A stretch of DNA of 64,000 nucleotides, taken from the NCBI GenBank assembly GCA_021850325.1, contig JAJZMF010000008.1:25018-89017 (forward strand), read 5' to 3'. This stretch comes from Actinomycetes bacterium (GTDB lineage: Bacteria > Actinomycetota > Acidimicrobiia > Acidimicrobiales > Palsa-688). Below are positions 27,427 to 37,636 of the stretch, one piece after another. The first letter of the stretch is position 1. Each line of letters begins with the position of its first letter. The notes beneath the pieces are model-generated. The model had not been told where the DNA came from. It did no database searches and saw only the letters and a program-made list of their open reading frames with translations. A program made the translations under genes and the position numbers.

Positions 27427-28628
27427 AAGAAGTCGGGCATCCAGGGCAGCGGCCCGGAGAAGACCCGGCTCAGGGCATCTGCGAGACCGCCCGAGGGCGC
27501 CAGTGCACCCAGTGCCACAAGGTCCTGGACCGTCGCCATCCCGGAGAAGGCAGCGGAGAGCAGGCCGACGGGCAGGGCCGGCTCACCCGTGCCCGGCCCA
27601 GCCGGCTGCTGGGCAGCCGGTACGACCTGCGCCCTGCCCTCGGCCACCGTGACGTGCCACGGCCCGGCGTTCTCGGGGAACACGGGGTCGGCCACCTCCA
27701 GTACGAGCTCGGTGGGACGCCCGTCGGGGGGGCGGGGGTAACCCCGCTGGGCCAGGGCGCCCGGCACGTCGAGCATGCGGCCCATCCAGCGGCGCAGGTC
27801 GGCACCGAGCGACATGCCGTTGGTCGACATGGCGAAGGCCGCCGGCCCTCCCGAGGGAGGGCCGAACCAGGAGAGCTGGCGGGCTGCAGTGGTAAAGCGC
27901 CCGAAGTAGGCCAGCAGCGAGCCCAGGGCGGCGGGCGTGAGAGCCACCAGGTGCTTGCACTGCAGGGTGTAGTCGCCGAACCCCTGGGCCTCGGTGGTGA
28001 AGTAGCTGGCGTAGCCCTCCACGCCCCTCTCTCCTGGTACGACCACGGTGCGCTGGTGCACGCCCTCGCCCCGGTGGGCCAGGACGTGCTGGGCCCAGCG
28101 GGCGGGATCCGCAGGTCGCAGGGGACCGTTGTGTCCGGCGGCCCACTCGGCGTGGCAGGCGACCACCGCCGGCAGGTCCGACGGCGTCATCTCGCGTGGC
28201 CACTCAACCCCGGCCGGCTTGGGCGGCAGGTCGGCCAGCGGGGCCCACAGGCGCGGCCTGAGCCCGCAGTACTCGTAACCGAGGCTGCGGTACAGGCCGG
28301 AGTTGGCCGGGTACAGGGCGCTCAGGAGGCGTCCCCGGGCCCGCTCACGTGCCAGCAGGGCACGCATCAGGGAGCCGGCTACGCCCCGGCCCCGGTGCTC
28401 GGGGAGGACGGCCACCGAGGCCACGCCGGCACAGGGCATCGCGCTCCCGCCGAACCACTGGTCGAAGTCGATCACGGTGGCGGTGGCCACCACCTCGTCG
28501 CCCTCGTAGGCGCACATCTTGCCCAGCAGGCCGACTTCGGCCTCGGGCACCTCGGTGTTGAACGCCAGGCTCTCCACCCGGGCGATCCCGGCGCTCTCCC
28601 CCGCCCGGGGGGACCTGATCTCGGCCAC
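27423..28628 (-). CDS. Eis-like aminoglycoside-type N-acetyltransferase
   Basis: A 401-residue protein with the Eis three-part layout: an N-terminal GNAT domain (VASVAVLPEHRGRGVAGSLMRALL, acetyl-CoA loop), a second degenerate GNAT domain, and a C-terminal sterol-carrier-like domain. It ends in Phe (PWMPDFF). In mycobacterial Eis the carboxylate of the C-terminal Phe acts in catalysis together with a Tyr in the segment LYRSLGYEY (Tyr118 here), so both features are kept. Eis enzymes acetylate amines including aminoglycosides; the natural substrate here is unknown. The start is GTG. The stop codon overlaps the helD stop (CTAG at 27423-27426), so the genes converge. Confidence 0.88.
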   Translation of the reverse strand: MAEIRSPRAGESAGIARVESLAFNTEVPEAEVGLLGKMCAYEGDEVVATATVIDFDQWFGGSAMPCAGVASVAVLPEHRGRGVAGSLMRALLARERARGRLLSALYPANSGLYRSLGYEYCGLRPRLWAPLADLPPKPAGVEWPREMTPSDLPAVVACHAEWAAGHNGPLRPADPARWAQHVLAHRGEGVHQRTVVVPGERGVEGYASYFTTEAQGFGDYTLQCKHLVALTPAALGSLLAYFGRFTTAARQLSWFGPPSGGPAAFAMSTNGMSLGADLRRWMGRMLDVPGALAQRGYPRPPDGRPTELVLEVADPVFPENAGPWHVTVAEGRAQVVPAAQQPAGPGTGEPALPVGLLSAAFSGMATVQDLVALGALAPSGGLADALSRVFSGPLPWMPDFF

Positions 28629-28697
28629 GGTCCGGCAAACTAGCCGTTGGGCGGTGCCCGCCGCAGCCCGTGCGCGCCGGTCACCGCCGGCGGCGCC

Positions 28698-28946
28698 TCA
28701 GCGCGGGGTGCTGCTCCCCGAGGTCCGCTCACCCCGGCGCTCCCGGTTGGCCAAGGACGCCTGGTAACCGTCCACCAACCGGCCCACCGTGCTCACGGCG
28801 AGCCAGGCCAGCACGACGGCGCCGGCAAGTTGCTCCCCGGCCGTGGTGGCCTGTGCCGTACCCGCAGCGACGCCGGCCAGGGTGGGCGCGGAGAGCACCA
28901 GGGCCAGCAGGATGAACAGGGCCGGTCGCATGCTCTTGCGTTTCAC
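28698..28946 (-). CDS. Small membrane protein at the end of the flhA-flhF operon
   Basis: Eighty-two residues, no family recognised. It has a basic N-terminus (MKRKSMRP), a hydrophobic segment (ALFILLALVLSAPTLAGVAAG), and a second one (LAGAVVLAWLAVSTVG), ending in a charged tail. It could be a two-helix membrane protein or a signal-peptide protein. The GTG start lies 7 bp after the flhF stop, so it is probably the last gene of the flhA-flhF transcript. A flagellar role is an inference from position only. Confidence 0.55.
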   Translation of the reverse strand: MKRKSMRPALFILLALVLSAPTLAGVAAGTAQATTAGEQLAGAVVLAWLAVSTVGRLVDGYQASLANRERRGERTSGSSTPR

Positions 28947-28953
28947 GCGGGCC

Positions 28954-30433
28954 TCACGGTTGCAGCCGGGAGCACAGGGCGCTGGCCCACAGAGCGGGGG
29001 TGGCGGCCTGGCCGTCGACCAGCCCCACGGGGAAGGGCAGGCCCAGTGCCGCCCCGGGAGTCGTCGTGCCCTCCAGGTCGACCAGCGCCAGGCTGTCCAG
29101 GCCGCCGAGCGATGAGGACCAAGCCGTCACGTCCTCCACCTTGGTGCAGGCATCGGCCACCCCCCAGCACACGACGGGCTGCAGTGCCCGGAGCACGGCG
29201 GCTGCCCACTGGTTGCCGGACGGCCGGACCGGGGACTCGATAGCCACCACCGCGGGATGGGAGCGCCAGCGCCAGGCGAGCCTCAGCTCGTCGGCTGCCG
29301 CCGGGCTGGTGATCACCGCTTCCCTCTGCTGCCTGACATCGCGTTGGGTCGCCAGGGCGACCCTCCCGGCCGGGACGCCCATCTGCTCGGCCAGCAACCG
29401 GGCCACAGCCGCCACCTTGCGTTTGGGGCCGACCACTGCCACCACGCTCGTCGGCTGGGTGGGCAGTGGGAGCGGGGGAGGCAACAGGTGCTCGAGCGCC
29501 CTTCGCAGTGCAAGCTCGGCCTGTCCGGCGCTGACCGTGGTGCCCACCAGTGAGCACAGGACCTCAGGCAGCCCGGTCGCCCGGAGGCCTTCCCCGGGGG
29601 GGACGGCCAGGGTGTGGACCGGCTCGGGGGCGTCCGCAGGGGGGGCGAGCGCCGGCACCTGCACCTGCGCCGGCACCTGCACCGGGCCTTCCAGCGGCGC
29701 CGGGGCGGCCCCGGACGGCGCGCCGGCAGTCCCACCCAGTTCGGCCAGCAACCGTGGGGTGTGGTTGACCTCGGTCCCGGGCCCGTAGGTGGGCGCCGCC
29801 AGCGGTAGGACGCCCTCGGTAGGGGGCAGGAGCCCGGACCGTCGCGCGATCTCCTCGAGCACCTCGGCGAAGTCCGCGCCCGGGTTGGCAGCCGGGCCCG
29901 TGGCCCTCACCGGTGCCGGGGCCGCAGCGGGCGGCACTGCCACCGGGGCCTCCGGCCCGGAGCTGAGCCGGAAGTGGGACTGCTCGGAGTTCAGTTCCTC
30001 CGCCAGGTCGAGGACCGAGGAGGGCCCGTTGTCGGCCATCTCGGTGAGCAGCCGAGTGAGAGCATCGTCATGACCTTCAGGCAGGCCACCGGTACCGCCT
30101 CCCGACCTGGCCAACCCGTCCAGGGGACCGCCGCTGCCGGGCCGTGTGGTGCCGACGTCCCGGCCACCGCGCCACAGCGCGCCCAGGGCAGCCGCGGGAC
30201 GGAGCGCCGCTACGGCCGGGACGGCCGTGATGCCACCCTCGCCCCGTAGTCCGTCCGGCCCGGTCGGCGTCCCTGGACCGGGCCCCGGGCCTGGGTCCAC
30301 CTCTATCTCGACGTGCTCACGTGAGAAGAAGCCGGCGACACCGCCCCGCCTCACCTTCGTGGCGCCGACCAGACGAGGGTTGGGCCCCAGGGCCTCACGC
30401 GCCGCCTGGACCGCTTCCTCGATGGTGCTGCCT

Positions 30434-30453
<20 letters not shown>
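28954..30453 (-). CDS. flhF: FlhF-like SRP GTPase homologue with degenerate G motifs
   Basis: A 499-residue protein. The N-terminus (RRFEGSTIEEAVQAAREALGPNPRLVGATKV) matches the FlhF B domain. A long Pro/Ala/Gly-rich middle (about 53-335) follows, then an NG-like domain. G1 reads VVGPKRKVAAV (residues 341-350) instead of VGPTGVGKTTT, G3 reads AIESPVR instead of DTAGR, and G4 reads LVDLEGTTTPGAALGLP, aligning with TKLDETSSLGA of true FlhF but without the TKxD contact. The GTPase core is therefore recognisable but should not bind GTP normally. FlhF usually sets flagellar position and recruits FliF. It starts at TTG 30453, overlapping flhA by 20 bp. Confidence 0.85.
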
Positions 30454-32476
<2,023 letters not shown>

Positions 32477-32491
32477 CTAGGAGCTCTCCCT

Positions 32492-32509
32492 GGCCCCGCT
32501 GGCGGGGCC
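32492..32509 (-). terminator. flhA: Hairpin in the flhA leader
   Basis: GGCCCCGC-TG-GCGGGGCC is a perfect 8-bp stem directly before the flhA Shine-Dalgarno. It lies downstream of flhB and also inside the predicted flhA 5' leader. It could terminate the flhB transcript, attenuate flhA, or protect a processed end; sequence alone does not decide. Confidence 0.45.
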
Positions 32510-32578
32510 GTTCGTTTACGGCGGTTTGGCCCTGCTCCCTGGGCCGGCGCGTTGCGTCCGTGCTGATCGGCTCCCCTC

Positions 32579-32606
32579 TGATCGGCAGGCTGTCACCGGG
32601 GCTTAG
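32579..32606 (-). promoter_or_regulatory. flhA: Flagellar sigma-28-type promoter for flhA
   Basis: Minus-strand CTAAGC (32601-32606), a 14-nt spacer, and GCCGATCA (32579-32586). Same spacing and core as five other sites in this window. The predicted start near 32571 gives a leader of about 95 nt for flhA. A second GCCGATCA at 32563-32570 has no matching -35. Confidence 0.65.
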
Positions 32607-32685
32607 CTCAGGGCCGCGGGTTGCGGGCCGGGGCGCGGCACGGGACGCTGACGGGGCGGGCACCTCCCGGGACGGCCCGGGCGTG

Positions 32686-33855
32686 TCAGCGGCCGGTCGC
32701 CGGGCCCACGAGCAGGCCCCTTTCGGCCACGATCCGTTCGGCCGTACTGGCGGGGATGAGGGAGGAGGAGGGACGGTGGGGTGCCCCGTCGATCCGCACC
32801 GTGCGCCCGGAGGCTCGGAGCCCGTAGATGAAGGTGAGCAGACGGGCCACCGCCTCGTACAGCTCCGTCGGCACCTCGTGCTCGAGCTCGCAGGCGGCGT
32901 AGAGGGCACGGGCCAGGGGTGGGTCCTCCACGACCGGGACGCCCTTGGCCTCCGCCTCCTCTCTTATGCGCATTGCGAGCAGGTCCGCCCCCTTGGCCAC
33001 CACCCGGGGTGCGCCCCGGCCCCTCACGTAGCTCACGGCCACGGCGAAGTGGGTGGGGTTGACCACTACGGCGTCGGCGGCGGAGACGGCGGCCATCATG
33101 CGGTTCCGTGAGACCTGGCGCTGGCGGCGGCGGACGGCGCCCTTGGTGAAGGGGTTGCCCTCGCTCGACTTGTGCTCCTCCTTGAGCTCCTCGCGTGACA
33201 TCTTCAGCTGGGAGGAGACCTTACGGAACTGGACTATGTAGTCCAGGGCGGCCAGGACCAGGCCGATCTCGGCCACCTCCCTGGTCAGGCCCAGGGCCCG
33301 GCCGCCCACTGCCGACGCCACGGTCTCGGTCGAGGCCGGCCCGCTGCCGGCGAGCACGGGCAGCAGGGCGTGGACCGTCTGCCACACGACGAGCGAGAGG
33401 AGCGCCACCCGGATGAGCTGTTTGCTCACCTCCCACAGCGAACGGGGCGAGAGGATCCGCTGCAGGCCGGCCTTGGGGCTCAGCCGCCCGAAGGAGGGCT
33501 TCAGGGGATGGAAGGTGATGAGGCCCCGGGTCTGGGCCAGGTTGACCACGATGGCGACGCCGGTGATGGCCAGCAGCACCGGGGCGAGGGCGTAGAGGCC
33601 CCCCAGTAGCGCCTGGGAGGTGAAGGCCATGTCGCCGTTGACGTTCGGCGTGGCCATGATGTCGGGGAGGCGCGCCCAGAGCTTCTCCATGAGGACGTAG
33701 GTGGCCGAGATGGCGTCGGGTACGAGGTAGCTGCCGACCAGCACCACCAGCCAGGTGACCACTTCGGGGGTCCGGGCCACGTTGCCCTGCTTGCGCGCCT
33801 CTTTCTTGCGCCTGGCGGTCGGCTTCTCGGTGCGTGAGTGCTTGTCCCCGGGCAC
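32686..33855 (-). CDS. flhB: Flagellar export switch protein FlhB
   Basis: A 389-residue export-gate protein that switches substrate specificity from rod/hook to filament proteins. The N-terminus TEKPTARRKKEARKQGNVA is typical, followed by four membrane helices. The cytoplasmic domain holds the autocleavage site NPTH (residues 266-269, VVVNPTHFAVAV). The C-terminal tail after LLTFIYGLRASGRTV is about 50 residues. The start is GTG at 33855, 15 bp after the fliR stop. It is the last gene of the flbD-flhB run. Confidence 0.97.
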   Translation of the reverse strand: MPGDKHSRTEKPTARRKKEARKQGNVARTPEVVTWLVVLVGSYLVPDAISATYVLMEKLWARLPDIMATPNVNGDMAFTSQALLGGLYALAPVLLAITGVAIVVNLAQTRGLITFHPLKPSFGRLSPKAGLQRILSPRSLWEVSKQLIRVALLSLVVWQTVHALLPVLAGSGPASTETVASAVGGRALGLTREVAEIGLVLAALDYIVQFRKVSSQLKMSREELKEEHKSSEGNPFTKGAVRRRQRQVSRNRMMAAVSAADAVVVNPTHFAVAVSYVRGRGAPRVVAKGADLLAMRIREEAEAKGVPVVEDPPLARALYAACELEHEVPTELYEAVARLLTFIYGLRASGRTVRIDGAPHRPSSSLIPASTAERIVAERGLLVGPATGR

Positions 33856-33870
33856 AGGTGCTCCTGGTCC

Positions 33871-34671
33871 TCAGGGGTGGACGCCGAGGATGCCGAGGCT
33901 GTCGGTGACCGCCCGGTCGACCAGGGTGTTGACTGCCCCCGGCAGGAGGGGCAGGCCGATCGCCACAACGGTGAGGGCGAGCGCGATGTTGACGCCGAAG
34001 CCGAGCGACATGGCGTTGAGCTGGGGCGCGCTCCGGGTGAGCAGGCCCAGGGCCACATAGGCCAGGAACATGCAGCCGAGGACGGGAGCCGCGATCTCCA
34101 GGGAAGCGGCGAAGAAGTAGCCGACCTCGCTCACCAGTGCCGCCGGGACGAGGTCCACGCTGTGGGCGGACAGGCCCACGGCCTGGAAGGAGGTGAGGAA
34201 GCCCTTGACCACGACCAGGTCGCCTCCGGTGGCGAACAGGAGCGTTGTGAGCACCAGGTTGTAGACGTTGGCAGTCACCGGGTTCGGGGTACCGCTGATG
34301 GGGTCGAACACCTCGGCCGCCGAGAGGCCGCTGGTCATGTCGGTGAGGCTCCCGGCTGCGCTGAGCACGCCGAACAGCAGGTAGGCCATGAAGCCCATGA
34401 GGGTGCCGATCGCCGCCTGGACCACCAGGCCGGTGATGAAAGCGGCAGTGCTGAGCGAGCTGACGGTGGTGGCGAAGCTGCCCTGCTGACCGGGGTGGGC
34501 GGAGGTGACCTGGGAGGTGACGGCAAGGGACAGGGCGGCAGCCAGCCCGGTGCGCACCAGGAGCGGTACGGCTCCGGAGGAGAACGGCGGGCAGAAGGCC
34601 AACCAGGCGCTCGCCCGGACCATGGCGAACATGAAGACGAAGAAGCTGCCAGCGGCCAGTTGGAGCGTCAC
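33871..34671 (-). CDS. fliR: Flagellar export gate protein FliR
   Basis: A 266-residue protein with about six membrane helices, part of the FliPQR export channel. FliR features include FMFAMVRASAWLAFCPPF near the N-terminus, GFMAYLLFGVLSAAGSLTDMTSGLSAAEVFDP, the loop SGTPNPVTANVYNLVLTTLLFATGG, and the C-terminal region LPLLPGAVNTLVDRAV. The start is GTG at 34671, 10 bp after fliQ; flhB follows after 15 bp. Confidence 0.95.
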   Translation of the reverse strand: MTLQLAAGSFFVFMFAMVRASAWLAFCPPFSSGAVPLLVRTGLAAALSLAVTSQVTSAHPGQQGSFATTVSSLSTAAFITGLVVQAAIGTLMGFMAYLLFGVLSAAGSLTDMTSGLSAAEVFDPISGTPNPVTANVYNLVLTTLLFATGGDLVVVKGFLTSFQAVGLSAHSVDLVPAALVSEVGYFFAASLEIAAPVLGCMFLAYVALGLLTRSAPQLNAMSLGFGVNIALALTVVAIGLPLLPGAVNTLVDRAVTDSLGILGVHP

Positions 34672-34681
34672 GGCCCGCCCT

Positions 34682-34951
34682 TCAGCTCACCAACTGGGGG
34701 ACGAGCTGGAACAGCTGGTTTGTGAAGCCGACCAGCGTGCTGAGCATCCAGTGCCCGGCCAGGACGATGGCCAGGGCGACCCCGGCCATCTTCGGTACGA
34801 AGGTGAGCGTCGCCTCCTGGATGGAGGTGATCGACTGGATGAGCGACACGGCCAGGCCTATGGCGAGAGCGGTCAGCAGCATGGGCGCGACGAGCTCGCC
34901 GGTGATCAGGAACATCCTGACGACTATCTCGATGACGGTGGTGTCGTTCAC
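34682..34951 (-). CDS. fliQ: Flagellar export gate protein FliQ
   Basis: Eighty-nine residues, the standard FliQ length, with two membrane hairpin helices (LVAPMLLTALAIGLAVSLIQ and AGVALAIVLAGHWMLSTLV) and the conserved SITSIQEATLTFVPK between them. The start is GTG at 34951, chosen because AGGAGA lies just upstream and it gives the normal N-terminus; a frame extending further upstream is non-homologous. It lies between fliP (28 bp) and fliR (10 bp). Confidence 0.96.
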   Translation of the reverse strand: MNDTTVIEIVVRMFLITGELVAPMLLTALAIGLAVSLIQSITSIQEATLTFVPKMAGVALAIVLAGHWMLSTLVGFTNQLFQLVPQLVS

Positions 34952-34979
34952 GGGGGTCTCCTGTGTGCCGGGGGGGGTG

Positions 34980-36233
34980 TCAGTGGAAGCTGGCCAGCAA
35001 CGACTGGACGACCAGGGCCCAACCATCGACCAGGACGAAGAGCAGGAGCTTGAACGGCAGGGACACGAGGGTGGGCGGGAGCATCATCATGCCGAGCGAC
35101 ATGAGCGTCGAGCTCACCACCAGGTCGATCACGAGGAAGGGTATGAACACGACGAAGCCGATGATGAACGCCGTGCGCATCTCGGAGAGGGCGAAGGCCG
35201 GCACCACGGCGGCCATGGGCAGTTGCGCGGGGCTCTTGGGCTTGGGCCCCGTTTCGAACAGGGCCAGGTCGTCGGCCTTGGTCTGGCGCAGCATCCAGTC
35301 CTTTATCGGCGCCTGGGCGTCGGTGTAGGCCTGCTGGGCCGTGATCTTGCCCGCCATGTAGGGCTGGACGGCGTCCTTGTTCACCTGGCTGATGACGGGG
35401 GACATGATGAACAGCGACAGGAAGAGGGCCAGGCCCGCCAGTAGCTGGTTGGGAGGCACATTGGACAGCCCCAGGGCCTGCCTGGTGAGCGAGAGCACGA
35501 TGATGATGCGGGTGAAGCTGGTCAGCAGGATGAGGAGAGAGGGGGCGACCGCCAGCAGGGTGAGGGCGATCATGATGGTGATGCTCTGACTGGGCTTGTT
35601 GAGCGCACCGCCCAGGCTCACCGAGATGGTCCCGCCCGAGGCTGACGGGGAGCCGGGCGCGGTGGGAGAGGCGGGCTGTACCGGCGGGGCGGCGGTCACC
35701 GGGACGCCCGGAGTGCTGTTGGGTGTGCCGGTGGGCACGAACGTCCCGCCGGGGACGGTCGTCGTGGCCGCCGGTACCGTGGTGGCCGCCGACGGGCCGG
35801 GCTGGGCCCTACGGGTGGGCCTTGGGGCGGCCTTCGGAGCGGTGGTCTTCGGTGCGTTCGGGGCAGCCACCACCGCCAAGGCCGTAGTGGTGGTGGCCGC
35901 GGTCGTGGTCGTGCTCGTGGCGACTGTCGTTGCCACCGTCGTCGTTGCCACCGTCGTGGCTGCCGTCGTCGTGGCTGCCGGGGCTGTTGCTGCCGGGGCT
36001 GTTGCTGCCGTCGTCGTGGCTGCCGGGGCTGTTGCTGCCGGGGCTGTTGAAGTGGCAGCTGTGGTCACGCTGGCAGCCGCTGGCGCCAAGCTCGTGGTGG
36101 CCGGCGGCCCTGGGGCGGCGTAGGCACTGCGGGCCCCTGCCAGGCTGAGCAGCGCCGCCAGGGCGAGCACGCCGACCAGCAGGCCAGCGATCGGCCCAGC
36201 TGTCCTGGGCGGTCGTTCGGTGATGTTGTGCAC
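34980..36233 (-). CDS. fliP: Flagellar export gate protein FliP with a long Ala/Thr/Pro linker
   Basis: A 417-residue FliP, against about 250 for the family. Residues 1-40 are a signal peptide (GLLVGVLALAALLSLAGARS, then AYA-AP). Residues ~41-200 are a low-complexity Ala/Thr/Pro/Val linker with many repeats (ATAPAATTTAAT). The normal core follows: ISVSLGGALNKPSQSITIMI, LTSFTRIIIVLSLTRQALG, PPNQLLAGLALFLSLFIMSP, ALSEMRTAFIIGFVVFIPFL and SLPFKLLLFVLVDGWALV. If the core is oriented as in other FliP proteins, the linker lies outside the membrane. Part of it comes from a 45-bp tandem duplication (35959-36048). The start is GTG at 36233. Confidence 0.93.
   Translation of the reverse strand: MHNITERPPRTAGPIAGLLVGVLALAALLSLAGARSAYAAPGPPATTSLAPAAASVTTAATSTAPAATAPAATTTAATAPAATAPAATTTAATTVATTTVATTVATSTTTTAATTTTALAVVAAPNAPKTTAPKAAPRPTRRAQPGPSAATTVPAATTTVPGGTFVPTGTPNSTPGVPVTAAPPVQPASPTAPGSPSASGGTISVSLGGALNKPSQSITIMIALTLLAVAPSLLILLTSFTRIIIVLSLTRQALGLSNVPPNQLLAGLALFLSLFIMSPVISQVNKDAVQPYMAGKITAQQAYTDAQAPIKDWMLRQTKADDLALFETGPKPKSPAQLPMAAVVPAFALSEMRTAFIIGFVVFIPFLVIDLVVSSTLMSLGMMMLPPTLVSLPFKLLLFVLVDGWALVVQSLLASFH
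35959..36048. repeat. fliP: Two perfect 45-bp tandem repeats inside fliP
   Basis: The 45-bp block at 35959-36003 is repeated exactly at 36004-36048. Each block is made of related 15-bp units, GCTGCCGTCGTCGTG followed by two copies of GCTGCCGGGGCTGTT. Encoded on the minus strand, they form part of the Ala/Thr-rich linker in frame, so copy-number change would alter linker length by 15 residues. Confidence 0.9.
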
Positions 36234-36260
36234 GGCGCTCCGGTCGGGGCGAGCGCGGGT

Positions 36261-36893
36261 TCAGCGCCTTACGGTGCGCTCCCGCAGCGAATCAAGGACC
36301 AGCTTCCATGCGTTATCGGGGTGCTCGCCCACGATGGGCGGCCTCCCGGCAGAGGCCGGCGTCCGGCCGGCCAGATCTTGCTCTCCGGCCCCGACGAGCG
36401 ACAGGTCGCCCAGGGCCAGGCCTTCGAACCGAGCCAGGTCGGCCGTCCCACTGGTGCCGTGGCCGGCGACGGCGAGCCGGGGCCCGTCCGCAGCCAGGTC
36501 GACGGCCGCCGGGCCGAGGCCCGCCAGGTCGGCTACAGGGCCCTCGGCTGGCAGTTCGGTGAGCAGGTTGACCGAATGCTCGGTGACGCCGAGCAGGTAG
36601 CGGCCGGTGGCCGACTCGACCACGGCCAGCCATGCCCCCTTGGCCAGCTGACGGCGGTAGACAATGCCCACCGGGGGGACGGGTCGTGACCGGCGGGCCT
36701 TGCCGGTCCCGAGCGGCCCGAGGAGGCCGCCCGGAGCGGCACCCTGGCGCCCCCGGCCACGAGGGCTGCGAGACGCCTGGTAGGCGAGCGGCCCGACGGA
36801 TCCCTGGCGGTGGCGGACGAACCTGGCCGCCAGCCACATCACGGCCATCACCACGGCCATGGAGAGGACGAGGCGGACGAAGAGGTTGAGCAT
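36261..36893 (-). CDS. fliO: Flagellar biosynthesis protein FliO
   Basis: A 210-residue protein assigned to FliO by one N-terminal membrane helix (LFVRLVLSMAVVMAVMWLAARF), a basic cytoplasmic segment, the FliO-type beta domain (VGIVYRRQLAKGAWLAVVESATGRYLLGVTEHSVNLLTEL), and its position between fliN and fliP. FliO helps assemble the FliP ring. The C-terminal ~90 residues are an Ala/Gly/Asp-rich extension. The start is ATG at 36893 (GAGGG upstream), 5 bp after fliN; the open frame upstream overlaps fliN and is not coding. Confidence 0.88.
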   Translation of the reverse strand: MLNLFVRLVLSMAVVMAVMWLAARFVRHRQGSVGPLAYQASRSPRGRGRQGAAPGGLLGPLGTGKARRSRPVPPVGIVYRRQLAKGAWLAVVESATGRYLLGVTEHSVNLLTELPAEGPVADLAGLGPAAVDLAADGPRLAVAGHGTSGTADLARFEGLALGDLSLVGAGEQDLAGRTPASAGRPPIVGEHPDNAWKLVLDSLRERTVRR

Positions 36894-36898
36894 GGCCC

Positions 36899-37636
36899 TC
36901 AGTCGCCCGTGAGCAGTTCGGTGACGCGCACGGCGAAGGAGTCGTCTACGACCACCACTTCGCCCCGGGCGATGAGGGTGCCCTGGACCAGGATGTCGAC
37001 CGGCTGGGTCACGACCCTGTCCAGTTGCACGACGGCCCCGTTGTGGATGTCGAGGAGGTCCTTGATGGCGATCTTGGTCCGGCCCAGCTCCACGGTCACC
37101 GTCATCTCGACCTCGCCCAGGGCGGCGATCGACCGCCGGGCGCTCAGGGTGCCCGGAGAGGGGTCGAGGTGTGGGAGCTCGGCCGCGGCGTCGCTGGCCG
37201 GCAGGACGAGGACCACCAGGGCGACCTCGGCGCCGTCCGAGACCAAGGGGACGGCGATGGCCTGTTCCCCGGGGCGTGCCTGGGTGAGGGCGGACGGCGA
37301 GATGGCGGCGGCGTTGCCCGCCCGGTCGGCCCCACACGCGGCAGCCAGGGCGTTCACGGCACCGGCCAGCGCCTCTGCCAGGTCTGCGGCGCTGGGCTCG
37401 GCCGTGCCGGGGGCAACGACCAGGCTGAGGTCGCCGCAGGGGCCGGCCGGCCCGAGCAGCGGGGCGGTCCAGGCTCGGGCGTCCCGCTCCAGTACCGGCG
37501 AGCCGGCTGGCGCTCCGTCGGCCCAGATGTCGTAGCCGGGACCGGGCTCAGCGCTCAGGCCCAGGGCTGTGGCCAGCAACGCGGCCGATTCGGCAGCGGC
37601 CGGCCCGATGATGGCCAGGTCGGTGTCGACGCTCAA
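36899..37636 (-). CDS. fliN: Flagellar switch protein FliN with an extended N-terminal region
   Basis: A 245-residue protein. The last ~80 residues are a clear FliN/SpoA domain: ALGEVEMTVTVELGRTKIAIKD, LLDIHNGAVVQLDR, and GTLIARGEVVVVDDSFAVRVTELL, which builds the C-ring. The first ~160 residues are an additional domain (DLAIIGPAAAESAALLATAL and VVAPGTAEPSAADLAEALAGAVNALAAACG). It may be related to the CheC-like middle region of FliM/FliY, but no phosphatase motif is clear. It starts at TTG 37636 overlapping the fliM stop (TTGA). Confidence 0.92.
   Translation of the reverse strand: MSVDTDLAIIGPAAAESAALLATALGLSAEPGPGYDIWADGAPAGSPVLERDARAWTAPLLGPAGPCGDLSLVVAPGTAEPSAADLAEALAGAVNALAAACGADRAGNAAAISPSALTQARPGEQAIAVPLVSDGAEVALVVLVLPASDAAAELPHLDPSPGTLSARRSIAALGEVEMTVTVELGRTKIAIKDLLDIHNGAVVQLDRVVTQPVDILVQGTLIARGEVVVVDDSFAVRVTELLTGD

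Noticed and set aside
33950..33963. GCCGATCG on the plus strand inside fliR
   Set aside because: No CTMAG box 14 nt upstream, and it points against the local genes.
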